Assembly (NCBI RefSeq): GCF_028682635.1 | Contig: NZ_JANHLK010000006.1 | Coordinates: 62,001-126,000 of the forward strand | Reading direction: 5' to 3' | Length of the DNA: 64,000 nucleotides | Source of the DNA: Pseudomonas putida | GTDB lineage: Bacteria; Pseudomonadota; Gammaproteobacteria; Pseudomonadales; Pseudomonadaceae | Part shown: positions 45,713-53,583 of the stretch, one piece after another | How the letters are laid out: each line of letters opens with the position of its first letter | How positions within the stretch are numbered: position 1 is the first letter of the stretch | The notes under the pieces: generated by a model | What the model was told of the DNA's origin: nothing | Database searches by the model: none | What the model saw: the letters and a program-made list of their open reading frames with translations, nothing else | Position numbers and translations under genes: made by a program

Positions 45713-46898
45713 CGTACTGCGCCCACAGCTCCATCAGCTCTCGACGTTTATCGAAGAAATCAGAGCGGGAATACGCACTTTCTGTTTCATCTCGCTCATC
45801 ATGAGCCAGCGCCAGCTCACAGATTTCTCGAGAAATATTGGTCTGCTCGCCCGCCCAGTCGCGGAAGGTTGAGCGAAAACCGTGGCGAGTGATGCTTTCA
45901 TAGCCGAGACCGTGCAACAGATTACGGATACCGTTGGCGTGCATGACACCGCTTCGGCCGCGACCTGGAAACAAGTATGGGCTCTCGCGGCCGAGCCTCG
46001 GGAGATTCTTTAGCAGTGAGACGACCTCGGGGGCGAGTGGGATCGCGAAGGCCTGACGGGTCTTCATTCGTTCGTCGGGTAAAGACCAGCGGCCAGCCTC
46101 AAGGTCAAACTCATCCCAGCGTGCAAATCGGACCATGTGTGAGCGGGCGCCGGATAGGATCAGCAACTGAGTCGCGATAGAAACGTGGCTGGGATCCTTG
46201 TGCAGGATTTCCATGAGTTTTGGTAGGTCCTGCCATTTCAGTGCCGGGTGATGTTGGCGTTTGCGAGCTTTTTTCTTTTCGTGCCGACTGAGGAGATTTT
46301 CCAGATGACCGCGCCAGCGAGCAGGATTCTCTCCGGTCCTGAGGCCTCGTGCTCTTGCGGCGTCGAGTATTTGTTCGATTTGCCCTCGAACCTCATCAGC
46401 CGTCCGCGTCTTGCTTGACCAGAGTGGCTGTAAGGCCTTGATCAGATGTTTGGTCTCGATTTGGTCAGCTGATAGCGTCCCTATGGTAGGGAAAGCATAG
46501 AGCTCGAGTTTCCTCAGCCAACCCTTGCGCCATTTCTCCGACCAGCTTGATCCATGGGCGTCTCGGTAGTCAGTGGCCAGCTTCTCGAAGGTAATCAGCA
46601 GCGCCAGTTCCCGGCGTGCGGCTTCCCGCTGAGCGGCTTGTTCAGCCTGTCGTTTCGCGAGTGGATCAGTGCCATTAAGGATAAGCACTTTATTTTCATA
46701 GGCGGTTGCGCGGGCTTTTTTCAGGTTGAGCTGAGGGTAACTCCCCAGACCCATCTCCCTGCGTTTGCCATTCAATTGAAAACGAAGTACCCAGGTTTTT
46801 CGTCCTGAAGGTTTCACCAAAAGACGAAGCCCGTCACCGTCTTCGTACGTCCCAGCCTCAACCAAATTTTTGACTTGATTGGCGGTCAGTTTGCCCAT
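45693..46898 (-). CDS. P4-type tyrosine integrase of the island
   Basis: 401 residues. The N-terminus is a DUF4102-type arm-binding domain (MGKLTANQVKNL, GLRLLVKPSGRKTWVLRFQLNGKRREMGLGSYP). The catalytic part has LSGARSHMVRFARWDEFDL with the first Arg region, RHGFRSTFRDWAGEQTN with the H-x-x-R pair, LAHDERDETESAYSRSD with the nucleophilic Tyr. The ATG at 46898 follows AGAGGGCGAAAAA; an upstream in-frame extension is not family-like. It reads away from the right att repeat, 150 bases away, the usual position for an element's own integrase. Confidence 0.93.
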   Translation of the reverse strand: MGKLTANQVKNLVEAGTYEDGDGLRLLVKPSGRKTWVLRFQLNGKRREMGLGSYPQLNLKKARATAYENKVLILNGTDPLAKRQAEQAAQREAARRELALLITFEKLATDYRDAHGSSWSEKWRKGWLRKLELYAFPTIGTLSADQIETKHLIKALQPLWSSKTRTADEVRGQIEQILDAARARGLRTGENPARWRGHLENLLSRHEKKKARKRQHHPALKWQDLPKLMEILHKDPSHVSIATQLLILSGARSHMVRFARWDEFDLEAGRWSLPDERMKTRQAFAIPLAPEVVSLLKNLPRLGRESPYLFPGRGRSGVMHANGIRNLLHGLGYESITRHGFRSTFRDWAGEQTNISREICELALAHDERDETESAYSRSDFFDKRRELMELWAQYATSIPA

Positions 46899-46911
46899 TT
46901 TTTCGCCCTCT

Positions 46912-46932
46912 GTTCCCCCACTTGTTCCCCCA
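46912..46932. promoter_or_regulatory. Paired GTTCCCCCA motifs, right end (candidate integrase arm sites)
   Basis: GTTCCCCCA at 46912-46920 and 46924-46932 with 12-base phase, 14 bases upstream of the integrase start codon. It matches the pair at the left end. Binding here could also autoregulate the integrase. Confidence 0.6.
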
Positions 46933-47048
46933 CTTACGCGTGGAACGCCTCGGATCAAAACGGAAGTCACAGGAACGAAAATAGGCTGAAACCCTTGATC
47001 TAGCAAGGCTCTTGCGGTTTTCAGTAGATGAGAGTGGCTTTCAAAAAA

Positions 47049-47070
47049 GCATTAAAAAGCCGGCTTGTGG
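47049..47070. repeat. attR direct repeat
   Basis: Identical 22 bases to 28903-28924. Here the repeat plus the next seven host bases form a complete terminator hairpin. Confidence 0.88.
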
Positions 47071-47077
47071 CCGGCTT
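47051..47077 (-). terminator. Rho-independent terminator of the repressor transcript, used as integration site
   Basis: Read on the minus strand: AAGCCGGC, loop CACAA, GCCGGCTT, then TTTTAAT, an eight-base-pair stem followed by a T-run. It lies 216 bases downstream of the repressor stop. The att core covers the loop, the 3' arm and the T-run. Confidence 0.75.
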
Positions 47078-47292
47078 CTCGGGGACTGGCTTGGTTCATT
47101 TTTGGTAAACCGCGCCAGCCTTCAAAACGTACACCCGGATCTTGCGTCCGGCTGTGGGACTTGGCGAGAAAGTCATCTGCCTTGTCGGTGCGATCAGGGC
47201 CGCTTGGCGGGGTGATGCGCAAATGTGGGGCGCAGCATACTGATTTTTTTGCAGAATTCCCAGTCTGGTGTGTGAGTTGGCGTTTCCTGGGG

Positions 47293-48039
47293 CTACAGGA
47301 ACGGTAGCGGTGGTCGTCGTTTGTTCAGTGTCGACCACCAGAACACCCAGCCCAGTACGCGGATGTTCTGTTCTTCGATTTGCGCGGGGCGGAAGATTTC
47401 GTCGGGGTAATCGGCGCGGTTATGGCTGCGCATGCGCAAGGCATTGCCGGGCATTCGGTGCAGGTATTTGATGCGCAGCATGCCGTCGTGTTCGATGGCG
47501 TAGATTTCGCCGTCGACTATCTGGGTCAGGCCGCGGTCGATTGCCAGGGTGGAGCCGTCGTCGATTTTCTCGGCCATGCTGTTGCCGATCATGGCGGCGC
47601 CGATGGCATCGGCGTGGTTGATTTCCAGGGAGTCGAGGTGGCTGCGGGGCAGGCGCAGGCTTTGTCCGCGGTCTTCGATGACGTGGGTCTTTTTGGAGCC
47701 GGGGGCCGTGATCACTTCCTTGTAGAAGGGCAGTTCGATGTCGGTGGGCTCGACCACGGTGTAGACACCGCGGATGGCCTGGGCGTCGAAGGTGTGGCCG
47801 GTGTCGTCGACCAGGCGCAGGTGCCTGGCGTCTTTCGAGCCTTCGCCGGTTTTTAGCCAGTCGCTGTTGACCGAGAGTTTCCGGGCGACTTCTTCCATGC
47901 AATGGGCGGGGACGCCGCGGGTGTACCAGTTGTGTACATTTTGCGGAGCCGTATCCAGGAATTCGGCGAATCCTGTCGTCGTGATGTTCGCTGCTTCAAG
48001 GAGCGCTTTAAACCGTGGGCCGCTAGTGTTCTTTTTCAT
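47293..48039 (-). CDS. Phage-type repressor with S24 (LexA-like) peptidase domain
   Basis: 248 residues. The N-terminal helix-turn-helix (TTGFAEFLDTAPQNVHNWYTRGVP) is followed by an S24 autoprotease fold: Ser in GNSMAEKI, Lys in LRIKYLHR, and DEIFRPAQIEEQNIRVLGWVFWWS at the end. Such proteins (PrtR/CI type) repress pyocin, tailocin or prophage genes until RecA-induced self-cleavage. At the usual Ala-Gly cleavage position the sequence reads ITAPGS, with Pro between Ala and Gly. No phage or tailocin genes are nearby, so it is an orphan. A possible 26-codon frame (47096-47176) follows on the same strand. Confidence 0.87.
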   Translation of the reverse strand: MKKNTSGPRFKALLEAANITTTGFAEFLDTAPQNVHNWYTRGVPAHCMEEVARKLSVNSDWLKTGEGSKDARHLRLVDDTGHTFDAQAIRGVYTVVEPTDIELPFYKEVITAPGSKKTHVIEDRGQSLRLPRSHLDSLEINHADAIGAAMIGNSMAEKIDDGSTLAIDRGLTQIVDGEIYAIEHDGMLRIKYLHRMPGNALRMRSHNRADYPDEIFRPAQIEEQNIRVLGWVFWWSTLNKRRPPLPFL

Positions 48040-48168
48040 GAACGGGAGTCTACTGGCGCCCGCCGGGGCTTTGAATAAACGGCTCGTTCAAATTTCGAGG
48101 GAAATTTACGACTGGATGTGAGGCGCGTTGGGTAAAAAATAAACAGGAAAACCCGGCATTGCAGCGCG

Positions 48169-48185
48169 TTAAACGAATTGTTTAA
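48169..48185. promoter_or_regulatory. Operator-like palindrome upstream of the repressor gene
   Basis: TTAAAC-GAATT-GTTTAA, perfect six-base arms around five bases, 130 bases upstream of the repressor start and beyond the ppa terminator. A second AT-rich symmetric stretch (AAATTTCGAGGGAAATTT) lies nearer the gene. Both could be autoregulatory operators. Confidence 0.5.
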
Positions 48186-48203
48186 TACGCTTTACAGACG
48201 CGC

Positions 48204-48229
48204 AAAAAAAAACCCCGGATCAACCGGGG
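48204..48229 (-). terminator. Strong rho-independent terminator of ppa
   Basis: On the minus strand CCCCGG, loop TTGAT, CCGGGG is followed by TTTTTTTTT (nine T). It lies 40 bases downstream of the ppa stop. Confidence 0.9.
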
Positions 48230-48268
48230 TTCTTCTTGAAGCGTGCGGCTTGAAGCCTGCAGCTGCTC

Positions 48269-48796
48269 TTAGCCTTTATAGGCAGCAACCGACTTGGTGA
48301 TCGCTTCGCGGGCGGCGTCTGCGCCGGCCCAGCCTTCGATCTTGACCCATTTGCCTTTTTCGAGATCTTTGTAGTTCGCGAAGAAGTGCTCGATCTGCTG
48401 GATCAGCAGCGGCGGCAGGTCGGTGTATTCCTTCACGTCGACGTACAGCTGGGACAGCTTGTCGTGTGGAACCGCGATCACTTTGGCATCGCCGCCGCCA
48501 TCGTCGGTCATGTTCAAGATGCCGACTGGACGCGCGCGGATCACCGAGCCTGGGGCAACCGGGTAAGGGGTTACGACCAGCACGTCGAGTGGGTCACCGT
48601 CGTCAGCCAGGGTGTTCGGGATGTAACCGTAGTTGGCCGGGTAGAACATTGGGGTGGCCATGAAACGGTCAACGAACAGGCAATCGCTGTCTTTGTCGAT
48701 TTCGTATTTGATCGGCGCGTGGTTGGCCGGAATCTCGATCGCGACGTAGATGTCGTTCGGCAGGTCTTTGCCAGCCGGAATCTTGCTGTAGCTCAT
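48269..48796 (-). CDS. ppa: Inorganic pyrophosphatase
   Basis: 175 residues, the usual bacterial family I size. The signature [10 protein letters not shown] carries three metal-binding Asp residues; also [13 protein letters not shown] and the KYE near the N-terminus. It hydrolyses pyrophosphate to drive biosynthesis. The gene is monocistronic, with a strong terminator downstream. It marks the return of core genome synteny after the island (PA4031-like neighbourhood). Confidence 0.98.
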   Translation of the reverse strand: MSYSKIPAGKDLPNDIYVAIEIPANHAPIKYEIDKDSDCLFVDRFMATPMFYPANYGYIPNTLADDGDPLDVLVVTPYPVAPGSVIRARPVGILNMTDDGGGDAKVIAVPHDKLSQLYVDVKEYTDLPPLLIQQIEHFFANYKDLEKGKWVKIEGWAGADAAREAITKSVAAYKG

Positions 48797-48909
48797 TGGG
48801 CGTTGCCCCCGTTAGTTGACCAGAAACACTTGGCCGGATTGACCAAAAAGTGGCGGCGATTATAGGCATATTCCTACGTCGACGCCACGTACCAGAGGTC
48901 GTGTAGACC

Positions 48910-49722
48910 TTAGTCGTGTGCCTGATAGACCGGGTTCTCGGCCAGAAGTTGCCGCAGCCTTGCCAGTGGGTCCTGGCGATAGAACAGCTTCAGTTGCTCA
49001 TAGACCTGCGGATAAGCCTCATGCAGCAAATCCGGGGCACTGAAGAAGTATTCGCTGGTGACGGCGAAGAACTCGGCAGGGTTTTCCGCGGCATACGGAT
49101 CAATGGCGGTCTCGGCGTCCGGATTGCGCTCCAGTTGACGGTCCAGATCGTCGTAGGCTTGCTGCATGACCCTGGCCCAGTCGCTCACCCGCATGTCCGA
49201 GTGCAGCGGTGGCAGGCCGTTGGCGTCGCCGTTGAGCATGTCGAGCTTGTGCGCGAGTTCGTGGATCACCAGGTTGTAGCCTTCCCAGCCGCCGCTGGCC
49301 ATGACGCCCGGCCAGGCGAGGATGATCGGCCCTTGTTGCCAGGCTTCGCCGCTGTGCTCGCCGTCCCATTCGTGCTCGACGCCACTGGCGTCACGATGGC
49401 GCTGGGGGCTGAGGAAATCGTCGGGGTAGAGCACGATTTCGTGAAAACCCTGGTACCAGTTCAGGTCACCCAGGTGTAGCAACGGCAGTTGCGCCTGGGC
49501 GGCGAGCAGCAGGCGTTGTTCCTGATGCAGCTCGACACCGGGCAGGGCGGTCAGGTGTTTGTCTTGCAGGAACAGGACGCAGGCTTCGCGCAGCCACTGG
49601 TCTTCGGCGGCACTGATGCCATCGAGAAAACTCAGGTGATGGCGCACCCGTTGCCACATCTCGTCGGCGATCGGGTGCTTGGCCAGGGTACGCCGGCGTC
49701 GCCAGGCGCCAAGGGACCACAT
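48910..49722 (-). CDS. mtfA: MtfA-like zinc peptidase
   Basis: 270 residues. The zinc motif HELAHKLD and a downstream Glu in ENPAEFFAVTSEYFF match MtfA (M90 family), which in E. coli binds the Mlc repressor and modulates sugar transport. The start at 49722 (MWSLGAWRRRRTLAK) is chosen over an upstream in-frame start overlapping the DedA gene. It begins four bases after the DedA stop, so the pair forms an operon. Cytoplasmic; the N-terminus is basic. Confidence 0.87.
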   Translation of the reverse strand: MWSLGAWRRRRTLAKHPIADEMWQRVRHHLSFLDGISAAEDQWLREACVLFLQDKHLTALPGVELHQEQRLLLAAQAQLPLLHLGDLNWYQGFHEIVLYPDDFLSPQRHRDASGVEHEWDGEHSGEAWQQGPIILAWPGVMASGGWEGYNLVIHELAHKLDMLNGDANGLPPLHSDMRVSDWARVMQQAYDDLDRQLERNPDAETAIDPYAAENPAEFFAVTSEYFFSAPDLLHEAYPQVYEQLKLFYRQDPLARLRQLLAENPVYQAHD

Positions 49723-49726
49723 GCTG

Positions 49727-50383
49727 TCAGCGTGATGCGGTCTTGGAGTTCGAACCGCCAAGGCGGCTGCGCACAAGGCCAATGATCATCGGCACCAGCG
49801 ACAGCAGGATGATGCCCACCACCAGCAGCGACAGGTTGGATTTGATGAACGGCACGTTGCCGAAGAAGTAACCCAGGGTGACCAGGCCACCGACCCAGAG
49901 AATCGTGCCCAGCACGCTGAAGGCAAAGAAGCGTGGGTAGGGCATTTTCGCGACGCCGGCGACGAAGGGGGCAAAGGTGCGGATGATCGGCAGGAAGCGC
50001 GCCAGGGTCACGGTTTTGCCGCCGTGCTTGTCGTAGAAGTCGTGGGTTTGCTGCAGGTAGTCGCGCCGGAAGATCTTCGAGTTCGGGTTGCTGAACAATC
50101 GCTCGCCGGCCGTTCGTCCGATGATGTAGTTGGTGCTGTCACCGAGGATGGCCGCGAGCATCAGCAGGCCGCCCAGCAACACCGGGTCCATGCCGCCACC
50201 GGCCGCAACGGCGCCGGCGATGAACAGCAGTGAATCGCCCGGCAGGAAGGGCATGACCACCAGCCCGGTTTCGCAGAAAATGACCAGAAACAGAATGGCG
50301 TAGATCCATGGCCCGTAGTTGGTGACCAGCAAATCGAGGTAGACATCGAGATGCAGGACGAGATCGAGCGGGTTAAAATCCAT
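49727..50383 (-). CDS. DedA-family inner-membrane protein
   Basis: 218 residues with several membrane helices. Family signatures include FCETGLVVMPFLPGDSLLF, GRTAGERLF, FYDKHGGKTVTLARFLPIIRTFAPFVAGVAKMPYPRF. DedA/UPF proteins act as lipid scramblases or undecaprenyl-phosphate flippases and support proton-motive force and antimicrobial resistance. The ATG at 50383 has AGGTG seven bases upstream; a GTG three codons earlier is possible. It precedes mtfA by four bases. Confidence 0.9.
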   Translation of the reverse strand: MDFNPLDLVLHLDVYLDLLVTNYGPWIYAILFLVIFCETGLVVMPFLPGDSLLFIAGAVAAGGGMDPVLLGGLLMLAAILGDSTNYIIGRTAGERLFSNPNSKIFRRDYLQQTHDFYDKHGGKTVTLARFLPIIRTFAPFVAGVAKMPYPRFFAFSVLGTILWVGGLVTLGYFFGNVPFIKSNLSLLVVGIILLSLVPMIIGLVRSRLGGSNSKTASR

Positions 50384-50553
50384 GGACGGCACCTGTGGTA
50401 ACGGCCCGACTTGGCAGGCCTGCGGATGACTTCGCGTAAGACTACAGACAGGAGGTAGTATTTCTTACAAGCCGGAAAGTACGGGATTATACGGGCTGGG
50501 AAGTGAAAAGCGCGTAGGGTTTGTAGCAGGGGATTTCAGGGTGAATTGAGGAC

Positions 50554-50591
50554 AAGACCGCAGCCTTCGGTCGAAAGCTGCGATCTCTTTT
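50554..50591. repeat. Degenerate REP-type half element
   Basis: GACCGCAGCCTTCGGTCG...AAGCTGCGATCTCTTTT resembles one REP arm with an internal imperfect copy, downstream of the GNAT gene. It is a shorter, eroded relative of the pairs elsewhere. Confidence 0.5.
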
Positions 50592-50595
50592 GACC

Positions 50596-51057
50596 TTACA
50601 ACTCGTCGCTGATCGGCAATACGTAGTTCTTGAACTCGGTGTCTTCCTTGAATCCGATGGATTCGTAGGTTTTCTGCGCCACTTCGTTGTTGCTGCTGGT
50701 GGACACGCGCATGCGCACGGCGTTGGTTTCCTTGGCCATTTTCTTCGCGGTGCGGATCAAGTTGTCTGCAACCAGCTGGCGGCGGGCGTCTTCGGCGACG
50801 TAGATGTCGTTGAGGATCCACACGCGTTTGAGCGACAGTGAAGAAAAGCTCGGGTACAGCTGACAGAAGCCCAGCAGTCTGTTGCTGTCGTCATCGGACA
50901 GGGCCAGGTAGATCACCGACTCCTTGCGACGCAGGCGTTTCTCGAGGAACGCCCGGGACGAGTCCGGATAGGCCAGGGAGCCGTAAAACTCGCGATATTT
51001 GACGAACAACGGGGTCAGCTGGTCCAGGTGTTCGAGGGTCGCTTGAATAATCCGCAT
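50596..51057 (-). CDS. GNAT-family acetyltransferase
   Basis: 153 residues of one GNAT domain. SLSLKRVWILNDIYVAEDARRQLVADNLI carries the acetyl-CoA pyrophosphate-binding region (RRQLVAD as the degenerate Q/RxxGxG/A loop), followed by VRMRVSTSSNNEVAQKTYESIGFKEDTEFKNYVL. The substrate is unknown. The ATG at 51057 (MRIIQATLEHL) is preferred over an in-frame start six codons upstream. Its position next to eutC is conserved with P. aeruginosa (PA4026-like), but it is not obviously part of ethanolamine use. Confidence 0.87.
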   Translation of the reverse strand: MRIIQATLEHLDQLTPLFVKYREFYGSLAYPDSSRAFLEKRLRRKESVIYLALSDDDSNRLLGFCQLYPSFSSLSLKRVWILNDIYVAEDARRQLVADNLIRTAKKMAKETNAVRMRVSTSSNNEVAQKTYESIGFKEDTEFKNYVLPISDEL

Positions 51058-51173
51058 GGTAGGTCTCGTCTTCAAGTGGCTGTCTTCACGTGCTTTGGCG
51101 GCAAAGGGTACTCACTGGCAGCCGTGCGTCGATCCTGCCTGAAAAAGGTGAGAAAGCGCAATGCGGAAGCGGT

Positions 51174-52007
51174 TCAGGTTTGGGGCGCATCAAGCAGGAA
51201 ATTTCCTTTGAGGTCCGCTCCTGCGTCCGATTCCAGCGTTTGCACCTGCGCTTCGTCCTTCAGATTGACCCCGGATAACTGTCGCCGGCACGCCTCGCGC
51301 ATCAAATACAGCAAACGGTGTGCCGCCATGCCGTAAGTCAGGCCTTCGAGACGCACATTCGAGATGCAGTTGCGATAGGCGTCGGTCAGGCCGACCTTTG
51401 GATTGTAGGTGAAATATAATCCCAGACTGTCTGGAGAGCTCAGGCCAGGGCGTTCGCCGATCAGGATCACGGTCATTTTTGCACCCAACAGTTCGCCGAT
51501 CTCGTCGGCTACCGCGACTCGCCCCTGTTCCACCAGTATGACGGGCGCGATTGACCATCCGTCGGCTGAACTCTGCTCTGCAAAGCGCGCCAGGAACGGC
51601 AGCGTATGGCGATGCACCGCCAATGCCGACAAACCATCGGCTACCACGATGGCCAGATCGACTCCGCCAGGATTGGCCGTGGCGTATTCGCGCAGGTTTT
51701 TTGCCGATTCCACGCTCAATTTGCGCCCCAGATCGGGGCGCTGCAGGTAGCTGTTGCGATCAGGCGCTGCGCTATGCAGCAACAGGCTTTGACGACCCCG
51801 TTCGGCCAGTTGCTCGCTGAGGGCGGCATGATCAAACGGCAAGTGCACCGCGTCTCGCGCCTGGGCGTGGGCATACTGAAAGTCCAGTTGGGCACGGGTG
51901 GGCATACTGGTGCCAGTGCGGCCCAGGGCAATGCGCGCGGGGGTCAGGCGTCGCAGCTCCAGCCACGGGTTGTGCGGATCGAAGGGTGGTTTTTCCATAT
52001 CACTCAT
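51174..52007 (-). CDS. eutC: Ethanolamine ammonia-lyase small subunit
   Basis: 277 residues matching Eut[57 protein letters not shown] and [28 protein letters not shown]. With EutB it forms the adenosylcobalamin-dependent lyase that makes acetaldehyde and ammonia from ethanolamine. Its ATG overlaps the eutB stop by four bases. No microcompartment or reactivase (eutA) genes are nearby, as usual for Pseudomonas. B12 demand links it to btuB and btuF. Confidence 0.96.
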   Translation of the reverse strand: MSDMEKPPFDPHNPWLELRRLTPARIALGRTGTSMPTRAQLDFQYAHAQARDAVHLPFDHAALSEQLAERGRQSLLLHSAAPDRNSYLQRPDLGRKLSVESAKNLREYATANPGGVDLAIVVADGLSALAVHRHTLPFLARFAEQSSADGWSIAPVILVEQGRVAVADEIGELLGAKMTVILIGERPGLSSPDSLGLYFTYNPKVGLTDAYRNCISNVRLEGLTYGMAAHRLLYLMREACRRQLSGVNLKDEAQVQTLESDAGADLKGNFLLDAPQT

Positions 52008-53398
52008 CCCAATTGCGCCAGGGCCTGGCGGAAGGCCGGCGGCAGACTGTTACCGAAGAGGACCTTGCCGTCCGCCTGGGTGAAGATGCCCATTTTCGCC
52101 AGCCATTGCTCGAACTCCGGGGCAGGCTTGAGCCCCAGCGTCTGACGGGCGTAAAGCGCATCGTGGAACGACGTGGTCTGGTAATTGAGCATGATGTCGT
52201 CTGAGCCAGGGATACCCATGATGAAATTGATCCCGGCCACTCCGAGCAGGGTCAACAGGGTGTCCATGTCATCCTGGTCCGCCTCGGCGTGGTTGGTGTA
52301 GCAGATGTCGCAGCCCATCGGCACCCCCAGCAGTTTGCCGCAGAAGTGGTCTTCGAGGCCGGCGCGGATGATCTGTTTGCCGTTGTAGAGATATTCGGGG
52401 CCGATGAATCCGACAACGGTGTTCACCAGGAACGGATTGAAATGGCGGGCCACCGCGTAGGCCCTGGTTTCGCAGGTCTGCTGGTCGATGCCGTGATGGG
52501 CATTGGCCGACAGGGCGCTGCCCTGGCCGGTTTCGAAATACATCAGGTTCTTGCCGAGCGTGCCGCGATTTAGGCTCAACCCGGCGTCGTAACCTTCCTT
52601 GAGCACATTCAGATTGATGCCGAAGCTGGCGTTGGCCGCCTCGGTGCCGGCAATCGACTGGAACACCAGGTCCAGGGGGACGCCGCGATTGACCGCTTCG
52701 ATTGAAGTGGTGACGTGGGTCAGCACACAGGCCTGGGTCGGGATTTCGTAGCGCTGGATGATCGCATCGAGCATTTCCAGCATGGCGCAGATCGAGGCGA
52801 TGCTGTCGGTGGCCGGGTTGATGCCGATCATGGCATCGCCGTTACCGTGCAGCAGGCCATCGAGAATGCTCGCAGCGATGCCGGCCGGTTCATCAGTGGG
52901 GTGATTGGGTTGCAGGCGGGTGGACAGGCGGCCGCGCAGACCGAGGGTGCCGCGGAACTGCGTGACCACGCGGATTTTCTGCGCGACCAGGATCAGGTCC
53001 TGTACGCGCATGATCTTCGAGACAGCCGCGACCATTTCCGGGGTCAGGCCGGGGGCGAGGGCGCGCAGGACCTGTTCGTCGGCGGCGTCGCTGAGCAGCC
53101 AGTCGCGAAAACCGCCGACGGTGAGATGGCTGACCACCGCAAAAGCCTGTTTATGGTGGGTGTCGATGATCAGCCGGGTGACTTCATCGGCTTCGTAGGG
53201 AATCAGCACTTCCTGCACGAAGTGGCTCAGCGGGATGTCGGCCAGCGCCATCTGCGCAGCCACGCGCTCGCCGTCGTTGAGGGCGGCGATGCCGGCCAGA
53301 TAGTCCCCGGAGCGCGCCGGGGTGGCCTTGGCCATCACTTCCTTGAGGTTTTCGAAGCGGTAGGTCTGGGCGCCGACGGAATGGGCAAATACGGCCAT
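52004..53398 (-). CDS. eutB: Ethanolamine ammonia-lyase large subunit
   Basis: 464 residues, the full EutB length, with [56 protein letters not shown], and [20 protein letters not shown]. It holds the substrate site and most of the B12-binding barrel. A good ribosome site (TTGGAGGACACC) precedes the ATG. It follows the eat transporter gene across a 185-base gap filled mainly by a REP pair, and it is coupled to eutC. Confidence 0.97.
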   Translation of the reverse strand: MAVFAHSVGAQTYRFENLKEVMAKATPARSGDYLAGIAALNDGERVAAQMALADIPLSHFVQEVLIPYEADEVTRLIIDTHHKQAFAVVSHLTVGGFRDWLLSDAADEQVLRALAPGLTPEMVAAVSKIMRVQDLILVAQKIRVVTQFRGTLGLRGRLSTRLQPNHPTDEPAGIAASILDGLLHGNGDAMIGINPATDSIASICAMLEMLDAIIQRYEIPTQACVLTHVTTSIEAVNRGVPLDLVFQSIAGTEAANASFGINLNVLKEGYDAGLSLNRGTLGKNLMYFETGQGSALSANAHHGIDQQTCETRAYAVARHFNPFLVNTVVGFIGPEYLYNGKQIIRAGLEDHFCGKLLGVPMGCDICYTNHAEADQDDMDTLLTLLGVAGINFIMGIPGSDDIMLNYQTTSFHDALYARQTLGLKPAPEFEQWLAKMGIFTQADGKVLFGNSLPPAFRQALAQLG

Positions 53399-53440
53399 GG
53401 GCGGTGTCCTCCAAATAACTCAAATTCATTTCCGACCCTT

Positions 53441-53527
53441 TGTAGGAGCTGTCGGGTGCAACGAGGCTGCGATCTTTTGATCTTGCTTTTAAAGATCGCA
53501 GCCTCGTTGCACTCGACAGCTCCTACA
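53441..53527. repeat. REP-type inverted repeat pair (variant TGTCG arm)
   Basis: TGTAGGAGCTGTCGGGTGC...GATCTTTTGATC and its inverted copy lie between eat and eutB, inside the ethanolamine operon. This may modulate relative expression of the transporter and the lyase. Confidence 0.85.
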
Positions 53528-53583
53528 GGGGGGTGTGCACGTCCATAGGGCGTTGCCGGGCAACGGGCCCGGCGCCGGTGCAA

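Larger units (their letters stand above)
28903..47070. mobile_element. 18.2-kb integrated genomic island (defence-type cargo)
   Basis: The ends are a 22-base direct repeat (GCATTAAAAAGCC...TTGTGG) at 28903-28924 and 47049-47070. A P4-type tyrosine integrase reads inward from the right end (45693-46898). Paired GTTCCCCCA motifs with 12-base phase lie inside both ends. The contents differ from the flanking core genome in order and composition: an AT-rich gene of unknown function, a DUF4011 helicase-nuclease, a nested recombinase module, a STAND-type NTPase and an orphan antidote. Flanking genes are conserved core genes. No conjugation or phage structural genes are present, so it is an integrative island rather than an ICE or a prophage. 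Confidence 0.88.

Noticed and set aside
28903..47070. Prophage or ICE interpretation of the island
   Set aside because: No capsid, tail, terminase, relaxase or type IV secretion genes are present; only integrases and defence-like cargo.
47096..47176. 26-codon frame downstream of the repressor (MTFSPSPTAGRKIRVYV...)
   Set aside because: It has a possible ribosome site and a terminator after it, but it is too short to support without homologues.
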